Shown piece after piece: positions 8,879 through 15,902 of a DNA stretch of 15,970 nucleotides (positions are counted from its first letter, which is position 1; each line of letters opens with the position of its first letter). This DNA comes from a bacterium (lineage in GTDB: Bacteria; Bacteroidota; Ignavibacteria; Kapaibacteriales; UBA961). Location of the stretch: NCBI GenBank assembly GCA_022844575.1, contig JALHLL010000054.1, forward strand, positions 1-15,970, in the 5' to 3' direction. Both the position numbers and the translations under genes were made by a program. Below the pieces are notes generated by a model. The model saw only the letters and a list, made by a program, of their open reading frames with translations. It ran no database searches and was not told the origin of the DNA.

Positions 8879-8963
8879 TCACCTCACAATATCCACACCT
8901 AAAGGGCTTTTCAGTATATGCCCCGTTTTTTTGAGTGGGTTCTGCTCCACTGTATAAGCACAT
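8808..8963 (-). CDS. Possible small Cys-containing ORF overlapping the P450 start
   Basis: A 51-residue ORF beginning MCLYSGAEPTQKNGAYTEK, with a CxxC pair (Cys23, Cys26 in FRCGYC) and two further Cys near the end (GICGPSDDC). Its ATG at 8963 is preceded by AAGGTG at good spacing. It runs in a different frame 70 bases into the P450 gene, so the P450 Shine-Dalgarno lies inside it. It could be a real small zinc-ribbon-like protein or a leader ORF that couples translation to the P450, or chance. Only the good RBS and the Cys pattern support it. Confidence 0.3.
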   Translation of the reverse strand: MCLYSGAEPTQKNGAYTEKPFRCGYCEVNVNAEAKTYFIGICGPSDDCSHY

Positions 8964-8999
8964 TGTCACCTTGATTGAGCAACTCTTTTGGACCATAAT

Positions 9000-9005
9000 T
9001 TTATA
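9000..9005 (-). promoter_or_regulatory. Possible -10 element upstream of the P450 block
   Basis: On the minus strand this reads TATAAA within GGTTTATAAAATT, about 40 bases before the small ORF and 120 before the P450. No clear -35 is seen; the dyad at 9023-9044 lies where one would be. Weak call. Confidence 0.25.
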
Positions 9006-9022
9006 AACCATGCCTATATGTT

Positions 9023-9058
9023 CACTTGCACACTGTGCCGAGTGTATGCAGGTGCATA
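9023..9058. promoter_or_regulatory. Two adjacent dyads, candidate operator of the P450/DyP block
   Basis: A nested dyad CACT-t-GCACA-c-TGTGC-cg-AGTG fills 9023-9044. Directly beside it, TATGCA-gg-TGCATA fills 9045-9058. Both lie upstream of the minus-strand block, near the possible -10. Such paired dyads are typical of repressor or activator binding sites, but no regulator gene is adjacent and the assignment is inference. Confidence 0.35.
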
Positions 9059-9320
9059 AAACCCAAGATTACACTTTGTACAACATACTCTAAACCATTA
9101 CTTTTATACACAACAGAATACTTACAAACCTACAACAACTTTCCTTACAATCGTTACTGCATAAATACTACATTTTGAAATTTTTTCAAAAAAAATGATG
9201 AAAAAGGGTCATTTAGGACTACTTTAACAATATCCATTCCCCAATGGCTAAAAATAACCATACTCTGTTTTTGCCTCTTGGTTAGTAATGACTACTTGTT
9301 AGGTTTGGGGTGTCGCACTA
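9059..9320. other. AT-rich spacer without recognised gene
   Basis: No convincing ORF or RNA gene on either strand. The only structure noticed is an AT hairpin, TTTTGAAA (9173-9180) with TTTCAAAA (9184-9191), which is not followed by a T-run in either direction. Confidence 0.5.
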
Positions 9321-9384
9321 TGTCATTCTGAACGTAGTGAAGAATCTATTTCGCGTGCAGATTCTTCGTTGCACCGGAATGACA
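9321..9384. repeat. Palindromic repeat copy 1
   Basis: A 64-base imperfect palindrome: TGTCATTCTGAACGTAGTGA at one end, CCGGAATGACA at the other, with GAAGAATCT...AGATTCTTC pairing inside. It matches copies 2 and 3 but is the most diverged of the three. Confidence 0.85.
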
Positions 9385-9396
9385 GTGAAACACAAC

Positions 9397-9502
9397 CACC
9401 CCGCCTACGGCACCCCTCCAGCGGAGGGGAATTTTTACGTATAATGTGTAAAAAATAACAATTCCCCTCTTTCAGAGGGGTGTCACGGCACGTGACGGGG
9501 TG
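9397..9502. repeat. GC-rich large inverted repeat
   Basis: The left arm, 9397-9433 (CACCCCGCCTACGGCACCCC then TCCAGCGGAGGGGAATT), matches the reverse complement of the right arm, 9460-9502 (AATTCCCCTC...GAGGGGTG...GACGGGGTG), with an AT-rich centre at 9434-9459. Each arm also holds its own small CCCCTC/GAGGGG hairpin. The right arm overlaps the start of the tandem unit at 9471. Confidence 0.75.
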
Positions 9503-9687
9503 TAGCATTTGTCATTCTGAACGAAGTGAAGAATCCATTTCGTGTATAGATTCTTCGTTTCACTCAGAATGACAGGAAACAAATTCAGAGGGGTGTCGCG
9601 GCACGTGACGGGGTGTCTCATTGTCATTCTGAACGTAGTGAAGAATCTATTTCGTGTATAGATTCTTCGTTTCACTTAGGAATGACA
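9471..9687. repeat. Tandem pair of 104-base repeat units
   Basis: Unit A (9471-9574) and unit B (9584-9687) are almost identical, with a 113-base period and a 9-base linker. Each unit is TTCAGAGGGGTGTC, CGGCACGTGACGGGGTGT, a short spacer and one copy of the palindrome TGTCATTCTGAAC...AATGACA (9510-9574 and 9622-9687). Apparent ORFs across this stretch are by-products of the repeat. It resembles MITE/REP-like palindromes common in environmental genomes; no transposase is present. Confidence 0.85.
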
Positions 9688-9705
9688 AGAGTAAATAATC
9701 TGCAT

Positions 9706-9741
9706 AAAAAAAGCCGCCTCGAAATGAGACGGCTTTTTTTT
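9706..9741. terminator. Terminator of dnaK
   Basis: AAAAAAAGCCG-c-CTC (9706-9720) pairs with GAG-a-CGGCTTTTTTT (9726-9740). On the minus strand it ends in a T-run and lies about 20 bases after the dnaK stop. It can work in both directions. Confidence 0.9.
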
Positions 9742-9762
9742 GAGTATCAAAGGGTATAAAAA

Positions 9763-11676
9763 TTAGTTTTTATCATCCACAATCGTATAATCCGCTTCTT
9801 CAACATTACTTTGTTGCTGACCTGCATTTGCATTCGGGTCGGCTTGTTGTTGCTGCTGACCGGCAGCGTCGTTTGCACCCGCACTCTGATACATTTGCGT
9901 AGAAACTTCACTCCATATCTGATTAAGTGAGTCCATAGTCGCGCGAACATCGCCATTATTTTTAATCGCATCGGCAAGTTTTTCTTTTGCTGCTTCAATT
10001 TTGGCTTTACCTTCAGCCGGTATTTTATCACCAAGTTCGGTAAGTTGTTTTTCGGTTGAATAAACAAGATTATCCGCCTGATTACGCACTTCAATTTCTT
10101 CTTTGCGTTTTTTATCTTCAGCCGAGTGGTCTTGAGCATCGCGTTTCATTTTTTCGATGTCTTCTTTTGCCAAACCGGAAGAGGATGTAATACGGATATT
10201 TTGTTCTTTATTGCTTGCTTTATCTTTAGCCGATACATTAAGAATACCGTTTGCATCAATATCGAATACAACTTCTACTTGCGGTATGCCGCGTGGTGCC
10301 GGTGGAATGCCGTCAAGGTGGAAACGACCGAGCGAACGATTATCGCGCGCCATAGGTCTTTCGCCTTGCAGAATATGTATCTCTACCGATGTTTGGCTAT
10401 CCGTTGCAGTTGAGAATACTTCCGATTTTTTGGTCGGAATTGTAGTATTTGCCGGAATCATCGGTGTCATTACGCCACCAAGTGTTTCAATGCCCAAAGT
10501 AAGCGGTGTTACATCCAATAATAATACATCGGTTACATCACCTGCCAATACGCCACCTTGTATTGCAGCACCTACCGCTACTACTTCATCGGGGTTAACG
10601 CCTTTTGAGGGTTCTTTACCGAAAAAGTTTTTAACAAGTTCCTGAATTTTTGGGATACGGGTTGAACCGCCCACCAAAATCACATCATCAATTTGGCTTG
10701 GTGTTAACTTAGCATCGCGCAATGCTTGTTCGCATGGTTTTAATGTTTTGTCGAATAAATCCGCACATAATGATTCGAACTTTGCACGTGAGATTGTTAA
10801 GTTCAAGTGTTTTGGTCCATCTTGCGTAGCGGTGATAAACGGAAGGTTAACATCCGTTTGCAACATTTGCGAAAGTTCGATTTTTGCTTTTTCGCCAGCT
10901 TCACGTAAGCGTTGTAATGCCATGGGGTCTTTACGCAGATCCATGCCTTCTTGCTTCTGAAACTCATCGGCAAGAAAATCAATCATACGTTGGTCGAAAT
11001 TATCGCCACCTAAGTGAGTATCGCCATTTGTTGATTTTACTTCAAAAACGCCATCACCAAGTTCCAATATCGAAACATCGAATGTGCCACCGCCAAGGTC
11101 ATATACGGCAACGGTCATATTTTTTGTTTTTTTATCGAGTCCGTATGCCAAAGCGGCAGCCGTCGGCTCGTTGATAATACGGCGCACGGTAAGCCCTGCA
11201 ATTTCACCCGCATCCTTCGTTGCTTGGCGTTGTGCATCGTTAAAGTAAGCAGGAACGGTAATAACGGCTTCCGTTACTTTCTGACCAAGATAATCTTCCG
11301 CCGTTTGCTTCATTTTCTGCAATATCATTGCCGAAATTTCTTGCGGCGAATATTGGCGATCGTCAATCGTTACCCTTACCGAATTATTGTCGGATGAAGC
11401 ACCGGTCTGATACGGTACCATTTTAGCTTCGTCGTTTACTTCGTTAGGTCTGCGACCCATAAAACGTTTAATCGAGTAAACGGTGTTTTTAGGGTTTGTA
11501 ACCGATTGGCGTTTTGCACTTTGTCCTACAAGGCGTTCGCCATTTTTAGCAAAACCTACAATCGAAGGCGTTGTACGTGCACCTTCGACATTAGCTATTA
11601 CTACCGGCTGACCGCCTTCCATAACAGCAACGCACGAATTGGTTGTACCAAGGTCTATGCCTATGATTTTTCCCAT
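9763..11676 (-). CDS. dnaK: Chaperone DnaK (Hsp70)
   Basis: A full-length Hsp70 of 637 residues, the ATP-dependent cytoplasmic chaperone working with DnaJ and GrpE, which are not in the window. The nucleotide-binding domain (1-382) has IGIDLGTTNS (5-14), VPAYFNDAQRQATKDAG (141-157), VYDLGGGTFDVSILE (191-205) and VGGSTRIPKIQ (335-345). The interdomain linker is DVLLLDVTPLTLG (383-395), followed by the beta substrate-binding domain to about 505 and the helical lid to about 600. The tail is Gln/Asn/Ala rich (607-622) and ends EEADYTIVDDKN, the acidic EEAD-type end. ATG at 11676 is supported by AAGGAG eight bases upstream. It lies downstream of hsp20 on the same strand with a terminator between them. 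No CIRCE element is seen. Confidence 0.99.
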   Translation of the reverse strand: MGKIIGIDLGTTNSCVAVMEGGQPVVIANVEGARTTPSIVGFAKNGERLVGQSAKRQSVTNPKNTVYSIKRFMGRRPNEVNDEAKMVPYQTGASSDNNSVRVTIDDRQYSPQEISAMILQKMKQTAEDYLGQKVTEAVITVPAYFNDAQRQATKDAGEIAGLTVRRIINEPTAAALAYGLDKKTKNMTVAVYDLGGGTFDVSILELGDGVFEVKSTNGDTHLGGDNFDQRMIDFLADEFQKQEGMDLRKDPMALQRLREAGEKAKIELSQMLQTDVNLPFITATQDGPKHLNLTISRAKFESLCADLFDKTLKPCEQALRDAKLTPSQIDDVILVGGSTRIPKIQELVKNFFGKEPSKGVNPDEVVAVGAAIQGGVLAGDVTDVLLLDVTPLTLGIETLGGVMTPMIPANTTIPTKKSEVFSTATDSQTSVEIHILQGERPMARDNRSLGRFHLDGIPPAPRGIPQVEVVFDIDANGILNVSAKDKASNKEQNIRITSSSGLAKEDIEKMKRDAQDHSAEDKKRKEEIEVRNQADNLVYSTEKQLTELGDKIPAEGKAKIEAAKEKLADAIKNNGDVRATMDSLNQIWSEVSTQMYQSAGANDAAGQQQQQADPNANAGQQQSNVEEADYTIVDDKN

Positions 11677-11827
11677 GATAAGTACTCCTTGAAATTATAA
11701 TATAGTTTGTTCCAATTGTTGTTTACGGGCTTTGCATGAAATCACTTTTGCGCTTCCTTGCAAAAACCGTAAAATAGCCGTTTAACGATACTATCTCTAT
11801 TTTATTTGAATATTCCACCTGCAAGAA

Positions 11828-11856
11828 AAGCAAGGGGCTTTATTAACCCCTTGCTT
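11828..11856 (-). terminator. Terminator between hsp20 and dnaK
   Basis: AAGCAAGGGG (11828-11837) pairs perfectly with CCCCTTGCTT (11847-11856) across a 9-base loop. On the minus strand it is followed by a short TTTTC run, about 43 bases after the hsp20 stop. It suggests that dnaK has its own promoter, or is read through only in part. Confidence 0.75.
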
Positions 11857-11898
11857 CTGCTTGTTAAGCCATAACTGTGGTGAAATGAGGTGATTTAG

Positions 11899-12336
11899 TT
11901 AGTTAATGGCAACTTCACGTTCTTTTGGTTTTTGGGGTTGTACTTTGGGTAATGATAAATCCAAAACACCCGCATCGAATTTTGCATTGATTGATTCGAA
12001 GTCAACGTTTTCAGGTAACATAAATGAGCGTGTGAAACTTCCGTAACTGCGCTCAACCCGTACATAGTTGCGATTTTCCGTTGTTTCTTCACGTTTTTTC
12101 TCGCCTTTAATGGTTAAAACGCGATCTTCCGAAACAGTGATTTTTACATTTTCTTTCGGTACACCGGGTAATTCCGCATGTACATATACGTTTTTGTCAT
12201 CTTCGGAAATATCCACACGTGGTGCGAAATCGCCGATTTCAAAACGAACGCCTTTTTCCAAATCGCCGAATATATCATTTACACGGCGGGTTAAGTTTTC
12301 AAAGCCACGAAACGGCTCAAATTTTACGAGAGTCAT
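11899..12336 (-). CDS. Small heat-shock protein, Hsp20/alpha-crystallin family
   Basis: A 145-residue holdase-type chaperone that binds unfolding proteins without ATP. It has the short N-terminal arm MTLVKFEPFRGFENLTRRVN, an alpha-crystallin domain at about 38-130 with ELPGVPKENVKITV (55-68) and GVLDLSLPK (123-131), and a C-terminal VxI anchor as VAI (142-144). I chose the ATG at 12336 because AAGGAG lies eight bases upstream and homologues begin near this point; an in-frame ATG at 12369 would add eleven unlike residues. The sequence AAGGAGTACT before this start is identical to that before dnaK. A dyad lies at 12397-12419. Confidence 0.96.
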   Translation of the reverse strand: MTLVKFEPFRGFENLTRRVNDIFGDLEKGVRFEIGDFAPRVDISEDDKNVYVHAELPGVPKENVKITVSEDRVLTIKGEKKREETTENRNYVRVERSYGSFTRSFMLPENVDFESINAKFDAGVLDLSLPKVQPQKPKEREVAIN

Positions 12337-12396
12337 AAACAGTACTCCTTTTAGGTGATAATGAAACAAGAATTTTTCAAAAGTTTTTTCGATCCT

Positions 12397-12419
12397 GAAC
12401 GTTGAATTTCTCAGCGTTC
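12397..12419. promoter_or_regulatory. Dyad upstream of hsp20
   Basis: GAACG-t-TGA (12397-12405) pairs with TCA-g-CGTTC (12411-12419) around a 5-base centre, about 60 bases before the hsp20 start. It is not CIRCE (TTAGCACTC/GAGTGCTAA). It could be a heat-shock operator or a leader hairpin. No copy was found before dnaK. Confidence 0.35.
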
Positions 12420-12468
12420 TGAAGTTATTATCTGAATAATTGTGCCAATGGATTTTGGTGGGGTGTGA

Positions 12469-12550
12469 TATGCCATAAGTGCATGAAAATATGAACCCTT
12501 ATCTAAAAATGGCATACTATGCGGGCAGTATGACAGCACTTAGTCATACT
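12469..12550 (-). promoter_or_regulatory. Overlapping inverted repeats, attenuator-like
   Basis: Read on the minus strand, AGTATGAC (12550-12543) can pair with GTCATACT (12534-12527) over an 8-base loop. CATACT within the latter can instead pair with AGTATG (12518-12513) over 8 bases, followed two bases later by ATTTTT. The last arm can also pair, as TATGCCAT (12516-12509), with ATGGCATA (12476-12469). These pairings exclude one another. The element lies between the glycosyltransferase stop (12583) and hsp20. It may just act as a weak terminator of the former. Confidence 0.4.
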
Positions 12551-12582
12551 TATACGAAGAAATGGCAGGAAGAATAGCTTTT

Positions 12583-14148
12583 TTAGGGTTTAGATATACT
12601 GATATTGAGGACAAAAAAGGTATAGGAATCAATCGTTTGTATTGCATGATAATGTGTATTGATATATATATCCAATACATTTGAAGAAATGGAACGCGAG
12701 GATAAATTTGGCTCAAGTGATCTCTGTACCGATTGGCGGATAATAAAACGGCAATCATTTTTCTGAAGGTCGGCGATAATCTGCTTCTGAATATCTTCAC
12801 GCGATGTAATACCCGGATGAAATTCATGCCATTGTGTGGCAGGCAAACGTTGTGTTGCATAGTACAATAGTATATCGCAGCTTGTTCCGAGATTATTTCC
12901 CGAAGGGCATATCAATATTCTTTCGTTTGGTGTGGTATGTTCCGTAATGAATGCTATAAGCCGGTCGTATGATATTGTATTCTTATAGGAGACACCGCCT
13001 AATGTTGCTGTTTGAAAAAAAGAATAGTTTTTTATTTCGGAGATCTGTTTTACCTTAAAGGGGATAGGAATACAAATAATAAAACAAAAAATAATAAGCG
13101 TTAATTTACGAAGTGAACGGAGGGATAATTGTTCATTTCCTTTACCCAATAACGCTGCAATTAGAATACAACCCGTAAATAAAGCGGGTATATGATGTTC
13201 GAAATCTGTTCTTACTCTTGCCTGATTGAAAACGCAAAGTGTAAAAATAATAAGCGTAATAAATAGTGTCGGGTTATGTGTATATGATTGTAATGTTTGC
13301 TTACGGTATTGTATGTAAAGAATATATAAAAATGTTGTACAAAGCCCCCACAATGCTATGGTTGAAAGTATAACATCACCCCTACCTTCTTCGTTCCATC
13401 TCGGAAAAAAGAAAGGTAGCGGTAATTGACGATAATGCGGAAAATCAACAATCGGAAATAGTAACGTTTGCTGCCATGCTGAAAGAAATGCCTCAGTACC
13501 ACCGAGAGAAAAAATAAATAATAAAGGAAATACTATTGATATGATGGAGAGAGTTAATAGCGCAACAATAAAACCGATAACTTTATGCTGGGATTTATGA
13601 AGTGCGTAGTATAATGATAATCCCACGCTGCAATATAAAGCTATATCCCACCTAAAAAGCGAGCATAAAAGTAAAAATATAAAAGACAAAAGATTTTTTC
13701 TTTTATAGGGAATTGTACTCGATGTAAAAATATAGAGTGATGTCAATGCACAAAAAATTGCAATAAATACTGCTCTCAACGATGTTGAGGGCAAACCACA
13801 CCATAAAGCGCATACTATCCATGCCGCAAATGGTGCTAATGGCGAAACGGAAACGCGTTTCGTAAAAAGGTATATATAGACACAGTTACCTGCAAAAAAT
13901 AAAGATGCTAATAAACGTGAAATCAGAAGTGAGTTTTTGGAAAGGGCAATAAAAGGGGCAATAAAAAAATAAGAACCTGACGGATATAAACCGGAAAAGT
14001 CACTATTCGGAATCTCTCCGCTCAGCACGCGCATTCCACCCGTTAGAAGGATTCCTTCATCGTATGTGTTAAGTCCCGAAAATGCCGTTAAAAGGGCATA
14101 TCCGAAGGATAAAAGAAATATGACGATAATATGTTTATATCCCTTCAT
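12583..14148 (-). CDS. GT-C-type membrane glycosyltransferase-like protein
   Basis: A 521-residue protein with about ten hydrophobic segments between residues 5 and 375 and a soluble C-terminal part (about 390-521). The first outer loop has TYDEGILLTGG (28-38), with the Asp-Glu pair typical of GT-C enzymes that use lipid-linked sugar donors (PMT/ArnT/YfhO-like). It is followed by SGEIPNSDFSGLYPSGSYFF (43-62), matching the G-x-x-P-x-x-D-F ... Y-P-x-G pattern of such proteins. It probably transfers a sugar to a lipid or protein on the outer face of the inner membrane; donor and acceptor are unknown. It starts 42 bases after the SDR gene, so the two are probably cotranscribed. No clear Shine-Dalgarno. 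Confidence 0.75.
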   Translation of the reverse strand: MKGYKHIIVIFLLSFGYALLTAFSGLNTYDEGILLTGGMRVLSGEIPNSDFSGLYPSGSYFFIAPFIALSKNSLLISRLLASLFFAGNCVYIYLFTKRVSVSPLAPFAAWIVCALWCGLPSTSLRAVFIAIFCALTSLYIFTSSTIPYKRKNLLSFIFLLLCSLFRWDIALYCSVGLSLYYALHKSQHKVIGFIVALLTLSIISIVFPLLFIFSLGGTEAFLSAWQQTLLFPIVDFPHYRQLPLPFFFPRWNEEGRGDVILSTIALWGLCTTFLYILYIQYRKQTLQSYTHNPTLFITLIIFTLCVFNQARVRTDFEHHIPALFTGCILIAALLGKGNEQLSLRSLRKLTLIIFCFIICIPIPFKVKQISEIKNYSFFQTATLGGVSYKNTISYDRLIAFITEHTTPNERILICPSGNNLGTSCDILLYYATQRLPATQWHEFHPGITSREDIQKQIIADLQKNDCRFIIRQSVQRSLEPNLSSRSISSNVLDIYINTHYHAIQTIDSYTFFVLNISISKP

Positions 14149-14190
14149 AGGCAGTAAAATTACGATAGTACTGCCTTATGAAAGAAATTG

Positions 14191-15192
14191 TTACTCTTCG
14201 GTTTGCAATAAATCGAGCAATTCCTTTTCTTTTTCTGCAGTTATACCTGCACGCAAAGGAATGCTTTTATCGCGTTTTTCATCCCACTCGAGTATATGAT
14301 GTACAGTATCTTCGGGCGTACGGAATGTCATTCCGTCACGAACGGCTTTTTCAACACTCGTAAGCGAAAAACCGACATAATCTTCCATGGAATCAGGTAA
14401 CCAAACCGGCATTTGCGACCAAGGGGCAATCTTATGCTTTTCAAAAAAATCATCCGGTGGATATGCAAAATCATATGATACGCCCGCCTTCTGCGCTGCG
14501 AGTTCCACAATATTGGATAATGTTGTGAAGTTCGGCGGTGTAACGGCATTATAGATACCCGATAAGCGGTTTTCAAGCGCAAGAGTCATCCAATCCCCTA
14601 AATCACGAACATCTATATACTGAATCGGATAATGATGACCACCCGGAATAAGTATTGTGCCGCCTTGTGCCCCCCTGCGAACCCAATACGTAAACCTGTC
14701 GGAGGGGTCAAATTCGCCAACGATAAGACCCGGACGCACATTGATAACATGTTCACCGAATCTTTGTACCGCTTTTTCTTCACATAATGCTTTTAATGCT
14801 CCGTAATGTTCGATAGCAAAAGTTGAGGTGTCGGCACCTTCCGGCATTGTTGCTACGGGGTAATTTTCGTCAATATTCGGTATAGCACTATCCTTATAGA
14901 CCGAAACGCTCGAAACAAACATATAGGTGTGTGTATTGCCTACTAATCTCTCGGCAATGTTATCAATATCGGCAGGTAAGTATCCACAGGTATCTATTAC
15001 GGCATCCCATTTCCTGTTTGCCAATGCTTCCGTATTACTACGCCTATCCCCCAGCAGATGTTCGATGTCGGGAAATATGTCGGGATTGGTTTTTCCACGA
15101 TGAAATAAGGTTACTGTATGTCCCTTTTGTATGGCTGAAAGTACACAATGTCTGCCCAGAAAGTGTGTGCCGCCGATAATGAGAATATTCAT
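14191..15192 (-). CDS. NAD-dependent epimerase/dehydratase, extended SDR family
   Basis: A 333-residue extended short-chain dehydrogenase/reductase. I start at the ATG at 15192, which puts the Rossmann strand MNILIIGGTHFLGRH right at the N-terminus; an upstream in-frame ATG at 15219 would add nine unlike residues. It has the nucleotide motif GGTHFLG (7-13), HRGKTNPDIFP (31-41), VIDTCGY (65-71), the catalytic Ser in FVSSVSVY (92-99), YxxxK as YGALK (130-134), and RPGLIVGEFDPSDRFTYWV plus QYIDVRDLGDW further on. This matches a widely distributed family annotated NAD-dependent epimerase/dehydratase or CSP41-like; the substrate is probably a nucleotide-linked sugar or similar but is not proven. 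It lies upstream of the GT-C gene and is divergent from the kinase-like gene. Confidence 0.9.
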   Translation of the reverse strand: MNILIIGGTHFLGRHCVLSAIQKGHTVTLFHRGKTNPDIFPDIEHLLGDRRSNTEALANRKWDAVIDTCGYLPADIDNIAERLVGNTHTYMFVSSVSVYKDSAIPNIDENYPVATMPEGADTSTFAIEHYGALKALCEEKAVQRFGEHVINVRPGLIVGEFDPSDRFTYWVRRGAQGGTILIPGGHHYPIQYIDVRDLGDWMTLALENRLSGIYNAVTPPNFTTLSNIVELAAQKAGVSYDFAYPPDDFFEKHKIAPWSQMPVWLPDSMEDYVGFSLTSVEKAVRDGMTFRTPEDTVHHILEWDEKRDKSIPLRAGITAEKEKELLDLLQTEE

Positions 15193-15251
15193 GATATAAT
15201 GTCGTTTATGTGAAAACACGATACGCTTGTAACGGTGATTGCTTTAGAATA

Positions 15252-15286
15252 GTTACATTACCGAACTCGCGATTACGGTAATTAAC
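15252..15286. promoter_or_regulatory. Inverted repeat in the divergent promoter region
   Basis: GTTA-c-ATTACCG (15252-15263) pairs with CGGTAAT-TAAC (15276-15286) with one bulged base and a 12-base centre. It lies between the divergent SDR and kinase-like genes, a natural place for a shared operator; it could also be a leader hairpin of the kinase-like gene. Confidence 0.4.
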
Positions 15287-15347
15287 AAATTTTATCAAAA
15301 TTTTACTATTAAACGGATAACTTTCCATAAAGGGCGAGAGATATTCT

Positions 15348-15902
15348 ATGAGCAGCGAAGAAAACGTGAAGAAGAGCTATCGGATTGTTATAGTAGGAAC
15401 ATCCTGCTCCGGAAAAACAACATTAGCACGTACTATTGCGGCGCGTTTGGATATACACCATGTCAATCTCGATTCAATTCACTGGTTGCCTGATTGGAAA
15501 GAAAGAGAAAGGGATGATTTCCGAGTTATAACGGCTAAAACATTGCAGGAAGCGGGTTCATGGGTATGCGATGGCAATTATAGTTTTGTGCGCGATATAG
15601 TATGGAGAAACGCTACTCATATTGTTTGGCTGAATTATCCGTTTTGGTTTATTATGTTCCGTGCACTCAAAAGAACCTCAAGGCGAGTGTTTCTTCATGA
15701 GGAATTTGTGAATGGTAACTATGAAAGTTTTCGCCATGCTTTTATGAGCAAAGACTCAATACTGTGGTGGATAATACTTACCTATCGCAAAAATAAAACG
15801 CTCTACCCACCTTTATTGGATACGGAGCGAAAGAGAGGTATTAACATTATTATTGCCCAAAAACCACAAGAAGCGGAAGTTTTCGCAAAGTCCTTAAGCT
15901 GA
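15348..15902 (+). CDS. P-loop kinase-like protein (FlaR/adenylate-kinase-like)
   Basis: A 184-residue cytoplasmic P-loop NTPase. It has the Walker A motif GTSCSGKTT (17-25) after strand YRIVIV, then VNLDSIHWLPDW (39-50), WVCDGNYS (72-79) and HIVWLNYP (91-98). These features match the small adenylate-kinase-like family often named 'DNA topology modulation protein FlaR' or AAA family ATPase. The family resembles nucleoside/nucleotide kinases, but its real substrate is unclear. ATG at 15348 has GGGCGAGAG upstream. The Arg-rich RALKRTSRR stretch (105-113) may be the lid. It is divergent from the SDR gene. Confidence 0.82.
   Translation: MSSEENVKKSYRIVIVGTSCSGKTTLARTIAARLDIHHVNLDSIHWLPDWKERERDDFRVITAKTLQEAGSWVCDGNYSFVRDIVWRNATHIVWLNYPFWFIMFRALKRTSRRVFLHEEFVNGNYESFRHAFMSKDSILWWIILTYRKNKTLYPPLLDTERKRGINIIIAQKPQEAEVFAKSLS

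Noticed and set aside
9323..9675. Minus-strand ORFs of 61 and 67 residues across the repeat array
   Set aside because: They follow the palindromic and GC-rich repeats exactly, share peptide fragments such as HPVTCRDTPL because the DNA is repeated, and have no ribosome-binding site; they are repeat by-products.
9321..9687. CRISPR array
   Set aside because: Only three copies of a long palindrome with unequal, repeated spacers, and no cas genes.
10126..11174. Plus-strand ORFs opposite dnaK (up to 162 residues)
   Set aside because: They are antisense to conserved dnaK codons and have no support of their own.
11677..12420. CIRCE/HrcA operator before the heat-shock genes
   Set aside because: No TTAGCACTC-N9-GAGTGCTAA or close variant was found; the dyad present has a different sequence.
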